Assembly (NCBI GenBank): GCA_016875165.1
Contig: VGSF01000043.1
Coordinates: forward strand, 1-37,289
DNA: 37,289 nt
Source: Deltaproteobacteria bacterium
Lineage (GTDB): Bacteria > Desulfobacterota > SM23-61
Reading direction: 5' to 3'
Part shown: in pieces, positions 15,036 through 24,210 of the stretch
How positions within the stretch are numbered: position 1 is the first letter of the stretch
How the letters are laid out: each line of letters starts with the position of its first letter
The notes under the pieces: model-generated
What the model was told of the DNA's origin: nothing
The model's input: only the letters and a program-made list of their open reading frames with translations
Database searches by the model: none
Position numbers and translations under genes: made by a program

Positions 15036-15173
15036 TGATTCACCTTCCTTTGCCAGATAAAACCGCTGCCAGGTGATCTGATAGCATATTTCCATTAGCT
15101 GATCAAATAAAAAGATCTCCTTGGCGGTTTCATTTCTATTCTACACCAGAAGCCCTTCCCCCAACCCTCTTTT

Positions 15174-15202
15174 TTGACTTTTCCTTAAGATTATCCTATA
15201 CT
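15174..15202 (+). promoter_or_regulatory. sigma-70 type promoter of fba
   Basis: TTGACT (15174-15179) and TATACT (15197-15202) are separated by exactly 17 bases; each box matches consensus in five of six positions. The fba ATG lies 45 bases downstream with GGAGGACC as ribosome site. Confidence 0.65.
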
Positions 15203-15247
15203 GCAAACCACCTGGTTGAACCATTCCAACATTGCGGAGGACCTCCC

Positions 15248-16273
15248 ATGCCCCTAATGACCACCAAACCGATGTTTGACCTGGCCTACGATGGCGGCTT
15301 TGCCATCGGAGCATTCAACGTCAACAACATGGAGATTACCCAGGGCATTATCGAAGCCTGTGCGGCAGAGCAGAGCCCGCTCATCCTGCAGATCTCCAAA
15401 GGCGCCCGCAAGTATGCCAATATGCGCTATCTCAAACATATTATCGACGCCGCAGTAGAGGAACACCCGGTCCTGCCCATCGCCATCCACCTGGACCATG
15501 GCGACACGGCCCAATTGGTGGAGACCTGTCTCAACGACGGCTTTACCAGCGTGATGATCGACGGCTCCCATCACCCCTATGAGGAAAATGTAAGATTGAC
15601 CGCTGAAGTCGCGAAGATCGCTCATCAGGCCGGTGTCGTCGTCGAGGCCGAACTGGGCATGCTGGGCGGCATCGAAGAACACGTGGTGGGTCTCCAAGCC
15701 GAAGAATATGAAAAAAACATCGAGAAGTTCCTGACCGACCCCCAGCAGGCCGGGGACTTCTGGAAACGCACCGGCGTGGACAGCCTGGCCATTGCCATCG
15801 GAACCAGCCACGGAGCCTACAAATTCAAGCATGAAGCCAAGCTGGCCATGGACCGCATCGAACTGATCATGAAAAACTGCCCAGGCCTGCCGCTGGTAAT
15901 GCACGGGTCTTCCAGCGTACCCCGGGAGTTCATCGACCTGATCAACAAGTACGGCGGCAGCATGCCGGATGCCATGGGCGTGCCGGAAGAGGAGATCCAC
16001 AGGGCCGTTAGCAAGTACGGGGTGTGCAAGGTGAACATCGACACAGATTTACGTCTGGCTCTGACGGCCAAGATCCGGGAGGTCTTCGCCACCAAGCCTG
16101 CTGAATTCGACCCGCGTAACTACCTCGGCCCGGGCCGCGAAGCCATCATTGGCCTGGTCAGAAGAAAACTGCATATGCTCAAAAGCGCCGGCAAAGCCGA
16201 AGCCGTGGTCAGGCAATGGAAGAAACTCGGGGAGCCGCTGCCGATTTTTTATATGAAGTCGTCGCGGGCCTAA
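15248..16273 (+). CDS. fba: class II fructose-bisphosphate aldolase
   Basis: A 341-residue zinc-dependent aldolase joining DHAP and glyceraldehyde-3-phosphate reversibly. Visible signatures: GAFNVNNMEITQGI near 21-34, HLDHGD at 81-86 containing the catalytic aspartate and a zinc histidine, VMIDGSHHPYEENV, the VEAELGMLGG zinc-binding region near 130, AIGTSHGAYK, and the DHAP-phosphate loops HGSSSVP and VNIDTDLR. The length fits the class IIB type. GGAGG stands before the ATG and a good promoter lies upstream. Followed 108 bases later by fbp, so the pair forms a gluconeogenic unit (triose phosphates to fructose-6-phosphate), sensible for an anaerobe living on organic acids. Confidence 0.94.
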   Translation: MPLMTTKPMFDLAYDGGFAIGAFNVNNMEITQGIIEACAAEQSPLILQISKGARKYANMRYLKHIIDAAVEEHPVLPIAIHLDHGDTAQLVETCLNDGFTSVMIDGSHHPYEENVRLTAEVAKIAHQAGVVVEAELGMLGGIEEHVVGLQAEEYEKNIEKFLTDPQQAGDFWKRTGVDSLAIAIGTSHGAYKFKHEAKLAMDRIELIMKNCPGLPLVMHGSSSVPREFIDLINKYGGSMPDAMGVPEEEIHRAVSKYGVCKVNIDTDLRLALTAKIREVFATKPAEFDPRNYLGPGREAIIGLVRRKLHMLKSAGKAEAVVRQWKKLGEPLPIFYMKSSRA

Positions 16274-16381
16274 GGCAAGGGATTCGATGATAAACATTTC
16301 CTGCCGAGGGAATTGCCTAAATAAGTTCTTGGGTGAATGATTTCAGCATAATTCCGGCCCTGCCGGATTTGGAGGATACTT

Positions 16382-17392
16382 ATGCCGCCCGTCACAGTGA
16401 TCGAACATCTCCTTTTACATCAAACAGAGTTACCCATGGCCACGGGGCGTTTTACCAGGCTCCTTAATGAGCTCATCCTATCGGCCAAAATCATTTCCCG
16501 CGAGGTGAACAAAGCCGGCCTGGTCGATATTCTGGGGTTTACCGGGGAAGTCAACGTCCAGGGTGAAGCGGTGCTCAAGCTGGACGAATTCGCCAACCGG
16601 GTGCTAATCCATCGCCTGGAAAGGGCAGGCGTGCTTTGCGCCATGGCCTCGGAAGAAAATGCCGATTTGATCGAAATTCCATCAGCCTTCCCCGCCGGCG
16701 ACTATATCCTGATTTTTGATCCCTTAGATGGCTCTTCCAATGTCGAGGGGAATGTGTCCATCGGCACGATTTTTTCCATCCATCGGCGCAAGAGCCCGGA
16801 AGGGAAAAATGTAATTCTGGACGATGTTTTGCAAATAGGGGCCAACCAGGTCGCCGCAGGGTATTTTGTCTATGGATCTTCCACCATGATGGTCTATACC
16901 GCGGGCCGGGGGGCGCATGGATTCACCCTTGATCCCAGTGTGGGAGAGTTTTTGCTCTCTCACCCGGACATCAAAATTCCGGAACTCGGAAAAATTTATT
17001 CGGTAAATGAATCCTACTGGAATTACTGGGATGAGCCCACCCGCAAGACCGTTTCTTACTTCAAAAGCCCAAATAACGAACGCGGTCAGCCATATAATTC
17101 ACGTTACATCGGCTCCCTGGTGGCTGATTTTCATAGAAACTTATTGACCGGCGGCATCTTTATGTATCCGGCCGATTCCCGGGAGCCGAAAAAAATCCGC
17201 GGGAAATTGCGCCTGATGTATGAGGCTGCGCCCCTGGCCATGATTATAGAGGCAGCCGGGGGAATGGCCACGGACGGAAAAATGCGCATCCTGGACATCG
17301 AGCCCCAGGAACTGCACCAGCGAGTTCCCCTCTATATCGGATCCAAAAAGGATGTACAAAAAGTAATAGAATTCTATCAGACAACTTCATAA
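16382..17392 (+). CDS. fbp: class I fructose-1,6-bisphosphatase
   Basis: A 336-residue phosphatase removing the C1 phosphate of fructose-1,6-bisphosphate, the committed step of gluconeogenesis. Metal-binding motifs: ASEEN at 89-93, [20 protein letters not shown] from 112, and the C-terminal [18 protein letters not shown] with its catalytic glutamate. [20 protein letters not shown] carries the sugar-phosphate site. The ATG at 16382 is preceded by GGAGGA; a small CCGGC/GCCGG hairpin at 16354-16366 sits just before the ribosome site. It follows fba in the same direction, consistent with one function. Confidence 0.93.
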   Translation: MPPVTVIEHLLLHQTELPMATGRFTRLLNELILSAKIISREVNKAGLVDILGFTGEVNVQGEAVLKLDEFANRVLIHRLERAGVLCAMASEENADLIEIPSAFPAGDYILIFDPLDGSSNVEGNVSIGTIFSIHRRKSPEGKNVILDDVLQIGANQVAAGYFVYGSSTMMVYTAGRGAHGFTLDPSVGEFLLSHPDIKIPELGKIYSVNESYWNYWDEPTRKTVSYFKSPNNERGQPYNSRYIGSLVADFHRNLLTGGIFMYPADSREPKKIRGKLRLMYEAAPLAMIIEAAGGMATDGKMRILDIEPQELHQRVPLYIGSKKDVQKVIEFYQTTS

Positions 17393-17441
17393 ATATTACG
17401 CTTTACGCCTTGCACCTTGTACCCTTGACCCCTGTACTTTT

Positions 17442-18719
17442 ATGATTCAGCTTAACTTTCTCCTCTTGGCCTTCTTGTGTGTCTTTTTACTCCGCTCCGG
17501 GATCCAGATATTCCTGAACCGCCTGAACAACTCCCACCTTCGCAAACATGGGGATGTCGTTCCCGATATTTTTCAAGATACTGTTGACTGGGAAAAGCTT
17601 AAAAAAATTTCCGCTTACTCTATTGATTCAGCTAATTTCGGCATCTGGGCAGCTTTGTTCAACCAGGGCTTTTTTCTAATTATCTTACTCTCCGGCTTTT
17701 TGCCCTGGCTTTCGCAAAAGATTTTCAGTTACGAATGGGGATTGCTCGTTAGCGGTTTGGTGTTCTTTGGCTCCCTTGCCCTGCTGACGAATCTTCTGCG
17801 CCTCCCTTTCAGTCTTTACGACACATTTGTCATCGAAGAGCGCTTTGGATTTAACACCAAGACCTTAAAGTTGTGGATTACTGACCTAATGAAAAGCCTG
17901 GTTCTCTCAGCTATATTGGGAGGATTGCTTCTTTTCCTTTTCTTGGCTTTGCTGATACATGGAGGGAAGAGCTGGTGGTTGTGGGCCTGGGTTTCCGTAG
18001 GCATCTTTGAATTATTGATGATATGGCTTTATCCGGTAGTGATCGCGCCTTTGTTCAATAAATTTGACCCCATCGAAGATAAAGAACTGGAGCAACGAAT
18101 CACCCACCTTATGGAAAAGGCGGGACTCCATTCCCGAGGGGTGTTTCGCATGGATGCCAGCAGGCGCAGCAAGCATACCAACGCTTACTTTGTCGGAATC
18201 GGGAAGAATAAACGAATCGTGCTTTATGATACGCTTTTAACCTCTCATACCGGCGAAGAAATCCTATCTGTTCTGGCTCATGAGATCGGACACTGGAAGA
18301 AAAAACACGTGCTCAAACAGCTCGTTCTGGCCGAAGCTTTGGCCCTGGCGGGTTTTTATGTGCTGGCCAAACTGCTCTCCTTCCCGTTGATTTACCAGAC
18401 CTTCGGGTTTCTGGAGCCAATCCCCTATGTCGGAATTTTTCTGATCGGGGCGCTCTTCAGTCCTCTGGGATATTTTGCCCAACCGCTGGGATCAGCTATC
18501 CTAAGGAAGTTTGAACGAGAAGCGGATGATTTTTCAAGGGAATTAATTAAGACAACAATACCGATGGTCAACGCCCTCAAAAGGCTGGCGGTGGACAACC
18601 TGGCCAATTTAACTCCCCATCCTTTATATGCCTGGTTCTACTATTCGCATCCGCCGCTTGTTGATCGCATCCTGCGATTAAAAAAAGCGGCTTCAGCAAT
18701 AGCCCCACCTGCTCCTTAA
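17442..18719 (+). CDS. M48 family membrane zinc metalloprotease (Ste24/CAAX-protease-1 like)
   Basis: A 425-residue integral membrane peptidase. The zinc motif HEIGHWKKKH is at 280-289, with the third ligand in FEREADDFSREL near 360. At least six hydrophobic segments surround it. The N-terminal M48 domain (NTKTLKLWITDLMKSLVL and the IEERFGFN lead-in) places it with Ste24-type proteases rather than short HtpX. In bacteria these are thought to act in membrane protein quality control, since CAAX prenylation is absent; that role is inferred. The sequence between fbp and this gene (17393-17441) is a degenerate CTTTACGCCTTGCACC-type run without a clear terminator. The ATG at 17442 lacks a strong ribosome site. 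Confidence 0.9.
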   Translation: MIQLNFLLLAFLCVFLLRSGIQIFLNRLNNSHLRKHGDVVPDIFQDTVDWEKLKKISAYSIDSANFGIWAALFNQGFFLIILLSGFLPWLSQKIFSYEWGLLVSGLVFFGSLALLTNLLRLPFSLYDTFVIEERFGFNTKTLKLWITDLMKSLVLSAILGGLLLFLFLALLIHGGKSWWLWAWVSVGIFELLMIWLYPVVIAPLFNKFDPIEDKELEQRITHLMEKAGLHSRGVFRMDASRRSKHTNAYFVGIGKNKRIVLYDTLLTSHTGEEILSVLAHEIGHWKKKHVLKQLVLAEALALAGFYVLAKLLSFPLIYQTFGFLEPIPYVGIFLIGALFSPLGYFAQPLGSAILRKFEREADDFSRELIKTTIPMVNALKRLAVDNLANLTPHPLYAWFYYSHPPLVDRILRLKKAASAIAPPAP

Positions 18720-19295
18720 GGCCGCCCCCTTTCACTTTCCATTTTCACGCGCAAATGCGGAGCGCTGGGCCCAAATTCCTTTCTTTGCCTTCTAAAAAAG
18801 AGAGCCAAAAAAGACCTCGTTGCTTGCTGAAAACAGCAGAAATCGAGCTCCAGGCAATGAAAGAACTACTGCCTCATTGGCCAAATCCCACTTTTTGCAG
18901 GGCACCTTCCCGCCGCTTGGGAGCAAGAATAAAGGGGAAGTATAAAAATGAAGGGAGGCGGGAAAAAAGAAAGGGTTGACAGTTGGGGGGGAAAACATTA
19001 ATATTGCAGGTAGAAAATTAAGGCCGGGTTTCCCTCCCTCCTCAATCACTCAGGGAAATCTAAATTCCTGGAAAAAATCTTTACCTTCACGCTCATAGAG
19101 GAAATCACTTTCGCTTTTGCGAGCACCCCAGAATCCGGCGAAAAGATACAGGGTCGTTTAATACCAGGATTGATTTGAACTGCCTTCCTTCCAGCCAAAG
19201 GGAGGAAGGGCAAAAGCCTCGAATGGACCCCCAGCCGTTTCAGGGAATTCATCTGAGCCATGATCGGGTCATCTTATTAATCTTAGGAGGTGGTT
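18720..19295. other. gene-free stretch before the peptide transporter operon
   Basis: Short frames on both strands lack ribosome sites and domains. A promoter-like pair lies at 18976-19004. From there a leader of roughly 285 bases would precede the binding-protein gene. I do not recognise a riboswitch in it. Confidence 0.45.
18976..19004 (+). promoter_or_regulatory. candidate promoter of the peptide transporter operon
   Basis: A perfect -35 TTGACA (18976-18981) is followed after 17 bases by TAATAT (18999-19004), a four-of-six -10 match. No other gene start follows until the binding protein at 19296. Confidence 0.5.
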
Positions 19296-20834
19296 ATGAT
19301 GAAAGCGCACAAGAAATGGAAGATGGTAGGAATTTTATTGCTGCTGGCGGTGGTTTTCTTTGTCCCCGGCCAGCCCTGGGCTGCTCCCAAGGGAAAACTC
19401 GTCACGGCCTTGTCCAGCGACATCAGCAACCTGGACCCGCAGAACCATAATATCCGCATCAATTACATCGTGGGATGGCATCTCTACGACAACCTGGTGA
19501 TGCGGGACCAGAAGACCATGGAAATCGTGCCCCACCTGGCCGAATCCTGGAAACTCGTCGATGACCTCACCTGGGAGTTCAAGCTGCGCAAAGGGGTAAA
19601 GTTCGACAACGGCGAACCTTTTACCGCCGAGTGCGTAAAGTTCACCATCGAGAGAGGATTGGATCCCAAATGCCCCCAAAGGCCTAGCGTCTCTTGGATC
19701 AAAGAGGTAAAGGTCATAGATGACCACACGGTGCGGATCATCAGTGAAAAGCCTTATCCCGTAGCCCTCCAGAGATTGTCCAACTACCAAATTCTTCCGG
19801 TCAAATGGGCGAAGGAAAAGGGAAACGATCACCTGGCGACCCATGCCAACGGTACCGGCCCCTACCGACTCAAAGAGTGGAAGCGCGGGGTCCAGATCAT
19901 CTTAGAGGCCAAGACAGATTATTGGAAAGGAGCCCCGGCCATTCAGACCATCGTCTTCCGACCGATCAAGGAAATCGCCACCCAGATATCCGAACTTCTG
20001 ACGGGGGGCATCGACATTGTTAGGGACATTCCCCCTGACCAGATTCCTTTGGTGGAAAACTCTCCCCATACCAAAATTTCTAAAGCTCCAACCCTCCGGG
20101 TCGTCTATCTGGTGTTTGACGCCGACGGGCGGGCGGGAAAATCTCCGGTGCAGAATTTGAAAGTACGCCAGGCCATCAGCCACGCCATCGATATGGGGAC
20201 GATTATCAAAACCGTCATGAACGGAAATGCCATTCCCACGGGAGCGGTCCTGAACCGCCAGCACTTTGGATATGACAAGTCTTTGGAAAACCCCTACCCC
20301 TACAACCCCGAGAAGGCTCGCCAGCTTTTGAAAGAGGCCAACTTCCCCTTCGACCAGCCTTTAAGGTTGGTGACCTATACCGGAAGCATTCAGAACCCCC
20401 GAGCTTTGATTGAGGCCGTAGCTGGGTATTTAGCCAAAGTCGGAGTCAAGACCAATATCAATATTTACTCTGATATCGGCATGTGGGACCGTCTGGGACG
20501 GGAGGGGAAACAGAATGATATGAGCATTCACAGCTGGGGGAGCGGAGGGATGTATGACGCGGACGCCATCTACTACACCTATTTCCGGAGCGGCCAGCAT
20601 TACTGCTACGGCTCCTCCCCGGAGATGGACCAATGGCTGGACCAGGCTCGTGCCGTTATGAACCCGGAAACGCGTAAAAAACTCTATTATGAATCCGGGA
20701 AATACATCAACGACCAGGCCCTGGCCGTATCGTTCTATGCCCAGTATGTGATCCTGGGCCTGAACAAACGGGTGATCTACGAAGCCCCGCCGGACGAGTT
20801 CCTGAGGACCTTCGAGGCTAAGCTGAAAGACTGA
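19296..20834 (+). CDS. ABC transporter substrate-binding protein, peptide/nickel/opine family (DppA/OppA type)
   Basis: A 512-residue exported binding protein of the SBP_bac_5 family. A signal peptide runs from the Lys-rich start through VGILLLLAVVFFVPGQPWAA. Family signatures include LDPQNHNIRINYIVGWHLYD, HLAESWKLVDDLTWEFKLRKG, the VKFDNGEPFTAECVKFTIER stretch, and GTGPYRLKEW. AGGAGG at 19285-19290 supports ATG 19296 (5-base spacer) or 19299 (8 bases); a GTG at 19290 is too close. It heads an operon with two permeases and an M20 peptidase, which points to peptide uptake. A long imperfect inverted repeat between it and the permeases may favour its higher expression. Confidence 0.92.
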   Translation: MMKAHKKWKMVGILLLLAVVFFVPGQPWAAPKGKLVTALSSDISNLDPQNHNIRINYIVGWHLYDNLVMRDQKTMEIVPHLAESWKLVDDLTWEFKLRKGVKFDNGEPFTAECVKFTIERGLDPKCPQRPSVSWIKEVKVIDDHTVRIISEKPYPVALQRLSNYQILPVKWAKEKGNDHLATHANGTGPYRLKEWKRGVQIILEAKTDYWKGAPAIQTIVFRPIKEIATQISELLTGGIDIVRDIPPDQIPLVENSPHTKISKAPTLRVVYLVFDADGRAGKSPVQNLKVRQAISHAIDMGTIIKTVMNGNAIPTGAVLNRQHFGYDKSLENPYPYNPEKARQLLKEANFPFDQPLRLVTYTGSIQNPRALIEAVAGYLAKVGVKTNINIYSDIGMWDRLGREGKQNDMSIHSWGSGGMYDADAIYYTYFRSGQHYCYGSSPEMDQWLDQARAVMNPETRKKLYYESGKYINDQALAVSFYAQYVILGLNKRVIYEAPPDEFLRTFEAKLKD

Positions 20835-20938
20835 TGGGGGATAGGGAGTTGAGGGGATAAGGAGATAAGAAACATTGGGCTGTCCCAAAAAGAATTTTTT
20901 CTCCCCATCTCCCAATTTCCCCATCTCCCCAATTTTGA
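20834..20938. repeat. purine/pyrimidine inverted repeat between binding protein and permease genes
   Basis: A G-rich run GGGGGATAGGGAGTTGAGGGG with GGAGATAAGAAA is mirrored by TTTTTTCTCCCCATCTCCC and ATTTCCCCATCTCCCC. The two could fold in mRNA into a long imperfect stem. Such structures after a binding-protein gene often stabilise its upstream message; that role is inferred here. Confidence 0.45.
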
Positions 20939-20941
20939 ACT

Positions 20942-21859
20942 ATGAAGTCTTACATCCTTCATCGACTCTTCCAGGCCTTGATCGTGATCTGGGGAATCAG
21001 CCTGATCACTTTCTCCCTGCTTCACTTGTTTCGGGATCCGGCCTTGATCCTTCTGCCTCCAGAAGCCACCAAGCAGGATGTGGAGCTCCTGAGAAAAGAG
21101 ATGGGCCTGGATAAACCTCTCATCGTGCAGTACTTCAAGTTTCTCTCTGGCATGGCCAAGGGAGATTTCGGGAAGTCCTTTGTAGCTCACCGGCCGGCTC
21201 TGGGCCTGGTCCTGGAGCGCATGCCCATGACACTCTGGTTGGCTGCCTCCGGTCTTTTGCTGGCTCTGATCATCTCCATTCCCCTGGGGGTCCTGGCGGC
21301 GGTGCACCGCAATCGCATACAAGATCACTCCGCCTCTGTCCTGGCCGTCCTGGGGCAGGCCATGCCCCTTTTTTGGCTGGATATTATGCTCATCATCATC
21401 TTTGCCGTAAAGCTCCGCCTGCTGCCCGCTTCAGGCGCCGGGAGTTTCTACCACATCATCCTTCCGGCCTCGGGGATCGCGGTCTCCATTCTCCCCATTC
21501 TGATGCGCCTGACCCGGTCGCGGATGATTGAAATTCTCTCCCAGGATTATATCCGGACGGCCCGGGCCAAGGGGCTGGGGGAAAGAGCGGTACTCTTCCG
21601 CCATGCCTTGCGCAACGCCCTGATCCCGGTCATCACCATCCTGGGGTTCCAGTTCGGAATGCTTCTGAGCGGAGCGGTGATTACCGAAACCATATTCGCC
21701 TGGCCCGGTGTTGCCAGCCTGGTGGTGGAATCAATCTTCAACTCCGATTTTCCCGTGGTCCAGGCCGCAGTGGTCGTATTCGCTATTTTGATCGTCATAG
21801 CCAACTTGTTGACCGACATTACCACCGCCTGGTTAGATCCGAAGCTCCGTTTTGGGTAA
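20942..21859 (+). CDS. peptide-type ABC transporter permease 1 (DppB-like)
   Basis: A 305-residue inner-membrane permease of the DppB/OppB group. The first membrane segment is IVIWGISLITFSLLHLF, followed by the periplasmic stretch with LDKPLIVQYFKFLSGMAKGDFGKSF typical of this subunit. The ATPase-contacting EAA-like loop is IRTARAKGLGERAVLFRHAL, and the last segments follow GMLLSGAVITETIFAWPGVA. It pairs with the DppC-like protein encoded immediately downstream. No ribosome site of note precedes ATG 20942 because the pyrimidine-rich repeat abuts it. Confidence 0.93.
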   Translation: MKSYILHRLFQALIVIWGISLITFSLLHLFRDPALILLPPEATKQDVELLRKEMGLDKPLIVQYFKFLSGMAKGDFGKSFVAHRPALGLVLERMPMTLWLAASGLLLALIISIPLGVLAAVHRNRIQDHSASVLAVLGQAMPLFWLDIMLIIIFAVKLRLLPASGAGSFYHIILPASGIAVSILPILMRLTRSRMIEILSQDYIRTARAKGLGERAVLFRHALRNALIPVITILGFQFGMLLSGAVITETIFAWPGVASLVVESIFNSDFPVVQAAVVVFAILIVIANLLTDITTAWLDPKLRFG

Positions 21860-21869
21860 AGGAGATGGC

Positions 21870-22745
21870 GTGCTCAGAGAACAAAGAAAGGGTTTTAGGA
21901 AACTCCTTTACCTCATGCGTCAAACCCGGGTCGGCATGATCGGATTGACCATGGTGGCTTTCGCCTTGTCCTTGGCCCTCCTGGCGCCCTTCCTCTCGCC
22001 CAAAAGTCCACTGGAACAGAATCTCCAGGCCCGCCTGAAACCGCCTTTCTGGGAGGAAAAAACTGACCCCCAATATAAATTAGGGACGGACCAGGTGGGG
22101 AGAGACCTGCTCAGCCGATTGATCTATGGTTCGCGCATCTCCCTCTCTGTAGGTTTTTTAACCATGACCTTCTCGGCCCTGGTGGGCATTACCCTAGGCA
22201 TCCTGGCTGGTTTCTACCGCGGTCCGCTGGACTCCATTATCAGCAACGGTGTGAACATCATGATGTCCTTTCCCTATATCCTCCTGGCCATTTCCGTGAT
22301 GGCCGCAGCCGGGCCGGGCTACAGAAACCTGGTTCTGGTTCTGGGACTGACCGGATGGCCAATTTATACCCGCCTGGTGCGGGCCGAAGTCATCGAGCTC
22401 AAGTCCCGCGACTTCGTCACTGCGGCCAGAGCTCTGGGAGGACGGAACAGCGGAGTTATTTTGAAACACATTCTTCCCAATCTGGCCAGCTCCATCATTG
22501 TTCTTTCGACTTTTGAGTTGGCCCGCATGATCATCCGCGAGTCCTTCCTCAGCTTCTTGGGATTGGGCATTCCTCCGCCCAACGCTTCCTGGGGAGGAAT
22601 GCTGGCTGAAGGGCGATCCTACATGCTCGGCCTCTGGTGGCTGGCGGCCATTCCCGGTTCGGCCATTTTCTTCACCACCCTGGGGATCAACCTCATGGGC
22701 GACGGGCTGAGGGATTGGCTGGACCCGCATACGAGAAATCGTTAA
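21870..22745 (+). CDS. peptide-type ABC transporter permease 2 (DppC-like)
   Basis: A 291-residue partner permease. It has the OppC-type N-terminus (TRVGMIGLTMVAFALSLALL), the conserved GTDQVGRDLLSRLIYGSRIS stretch, and the EAA-like loop VTAARALGGRNSGVILKHIL. SFLGLGIPPPNASWGGML near the C-terminus is highly typical. I prefer the GTG at 21870, preceded by AAAGGAG directly after the previous stop; the open frame to TTG 21852 overlaps the upstream gene. No DppD/DppF ATPase follows, so the importer must borrow ATPases encoded elsewhere. Confidence 0.92.
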   Translation: MLREQRKGFRKLLYLMRQTRVGMIGLTMVAFALSLALLAPFLSPKSPLEQNLQARLKPPFWEEKTDPQYKLGTDQVGRDLLSRLIYGSRISLSVGFLTMTFSALVGITLGILAGFYRGPLDSIISNGVNIMMSFPYILLAISVMAAAGPGYRNLVLVLGLTGWPIYTRLVRAEVIELKSRDFVTAARALGGRNSGVILKHILPNLASSIIVLSTFELARMIIRESFLSFLGLGIPPPNASWGGMLAEGRSYMLGLWWLAAIPGSAIFFTTLGINLMGDGLRDWLDPHTRNR

Positions 22746-22770
22746 AACAGTTCGGAGTAATTTAGTTCGG

Positions 22771-22810
22771 AGTTCGGAGTAAAAACAAATAAAACTTTAA
22801 ACTCCGAACT
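22771..22810 (+). terminator. hairpin after the permease genes, possible attenuator
   Basis: AGTTCGGAGT (22771-22780) pairs perfectly with ACTCCGAACT (22801-22810) across a 20-base AT-rich loop. Extra direct copies of TTCGGAGT lie at 22751 and 22766. Only a short mixed T-stretch follows, so termination would be partial; the peptidase gene begins 31 bases later. Confidence 0.4.
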
Positions 22811-22841
22811 TCATTTTTAACCATTACAGGGGGTAAGAGAA

Positions 22842-24197
22842 ATGGAAAAGATTTTCGGTTACATCGACCAGAACTTGAATCGTTTCATTGACGAGCTTTT
22901 TGTTTTACTGCGGCAACCGTCCATCAGTGCCCGCTGGGAGGGGGTGGTGGAATGTTCCCAACTCCTGACCGGAATAATGGAAAAAATCGGGATCAAGCCG
23001 CGTATCCTTCCCATGGGCGGGGAGCGAAATCCTCCTTTAATATACGGCGAGATCCTCAATCCCGAAGCAAAGCGCACCCTATTGATCTACGGGCACTTTG
23101 ACGTTCAGCCGCCGGAGCCCCTGGAAGCGTGGGATTCCCCTCCTTTCCAGCCGACCATCCACGACGGGAGGATTTACGGCCGGGGCAGCGCGGATAATAA
23201 AGGCCAGTTCTTCGCCCATTTCAAGGCCATTGAGTCAGTGCTGAAGGTGAAGGGAAAGCTTCCGATTAACGTCAAGTTTCTCCTCGACCCGGAGGAAGAA
23301 GTGGGCAGTCCCAGCCTGAATGGATTCTGCCGGGGAAATAAATCTCTCTTCGCCGCCGATATGGCCCTGAACTCGGATGGCCCGATGGACACCTCAGGAC
23401 GACCCCGGTTGAGTTTCGGAAACCGGGGAGTTATCTACGTAGAGGTGAAGGCCCGGGGCGCCAACCAGGATCTACATTCCGGCAACTTCGGCGGGCCCAT
23501 TCCCAACCCGGCCTGGCGCCTGGTTGAATTCTTATCTACCCTGCGCAAACCCGACGGAACCGTGGCCATCGAGGGGTTCTACGATAATATCGTCCCTCCA
23601 ACCCCTCAAGAGAGGGAGATGATGTCCAAGATTCCTTTCGATGAGACAAAATTCATGGAAAAATACGGGCTGAAAAAGTTTACCCCTCCCGAGGACGTCA
23701 GCTACATGGAAAAACTCATGTTCCGGCCCACCCTGAACATCGCCGGGTTCACCTCCGGCTACGGCGGGCAGGGAAGCAAGACGGTCCTCCCCTGCAAGGC
23801 GATGCTCAAGATGGACATGCGGCTGGTGGTCAATCAGGACCCGGAAGACATTTTTCAGAAATTTATGAATCATGTAAAGAAGCACGGGTTTGAAGATATG
23901 GACGTGACCATGGTGCATTACTACTATCCCTCGCGCACTTCTGTTGACCATCCCATGGCCCCGAAGTTTGTGGAGGCTATTCGCCAGGGATTTCAACAGG
24001 AGCCGGTCTTGATCCCCGCAGGGGGAGGAAGCTTTCCGGGGGCAGCAATCCGTAATATCCTGAACGTTCCCATTCTCTCCGTCCCCTACGGGAACCACGA
24101 CGAAAACAACCATGCCCCCAACGAGAACTTGGCCATCGATTGCTTTAAGAACGGCATCCGCACCACGGCGGCTCTGTTTTACCAACTGGCTAAGTAG
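22842..24197 (+). CDS. M20 family zinc peptidase (dipeptidase/ArgE-DapE type)
   Basis: A 451-residue di-zinc amidohydrolase. Metal ligands are visible: H85 and D87 in YGHFDVQPP, D118 in GRGSADNKGQ, and the catalytic/metal glutamates in LDPEEEVGS near 152-153; the late histidine lies in YGNHDENNHAPNE. The lid domain (VEVKARGANQDLHSGNFGG) fits carnosinase-like M20 peptidases of about 450 residues. AGGGGGTAAGAGA precedes the ATG. It follows the peptide importer in the same direction, so it likely hydrolyses imported dipeptides in the cytoplasm. It converges on the next gene with only 13 bases between stops. Confidence 0.92.
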   Translation: MEKIFGYIDQNLNRFIDELFVLLRQPSISARWEGVVECSQLLTGIMEKIGIKPRILPMGGERNPPLIYGEILNPEAKRTLLIYGHFDVQPPEPLEAWDSPPFQPTIHDGRIYGRGSADNKGQFFAHFKAIESVLKVKGKLPINVKFLLDPEEEVGSPSLNGFCRGNKSLFAADMALNSDGPMDTSGRPRLSFGNRGVIYVEVKARGANQDLHSGNFGGPIPNPAWRLVEFLSTLRKPDGTVAIEGFYDNIVPPTPQEREMMSKIPFDETKFMEKYGLKKFTPPEDVSYMEKLMFRPTLNIAGFTSGYGGQGSKTVLPCKAMLKMDMRLVVNQDPEDIFQKFMNHVKKHGFEDMDVTMVHYYYPSRTSVDHPMAPKFVEAIRQGFQQEPVLIPAGGGSFPGAAIRNILNVPILSVPYGNHDENNHAPNENLAIDCFKNGIRTTAALFYQLAK

Positions 24198-24210
24198 AGG
24201 CGGTAAACTT

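Noticed and set aside
15254..16000. 248-residue minus-strand frame opposite fba
   Set aside because: Shadow of a clearly conserved gene; its sequence shows no family pattern.
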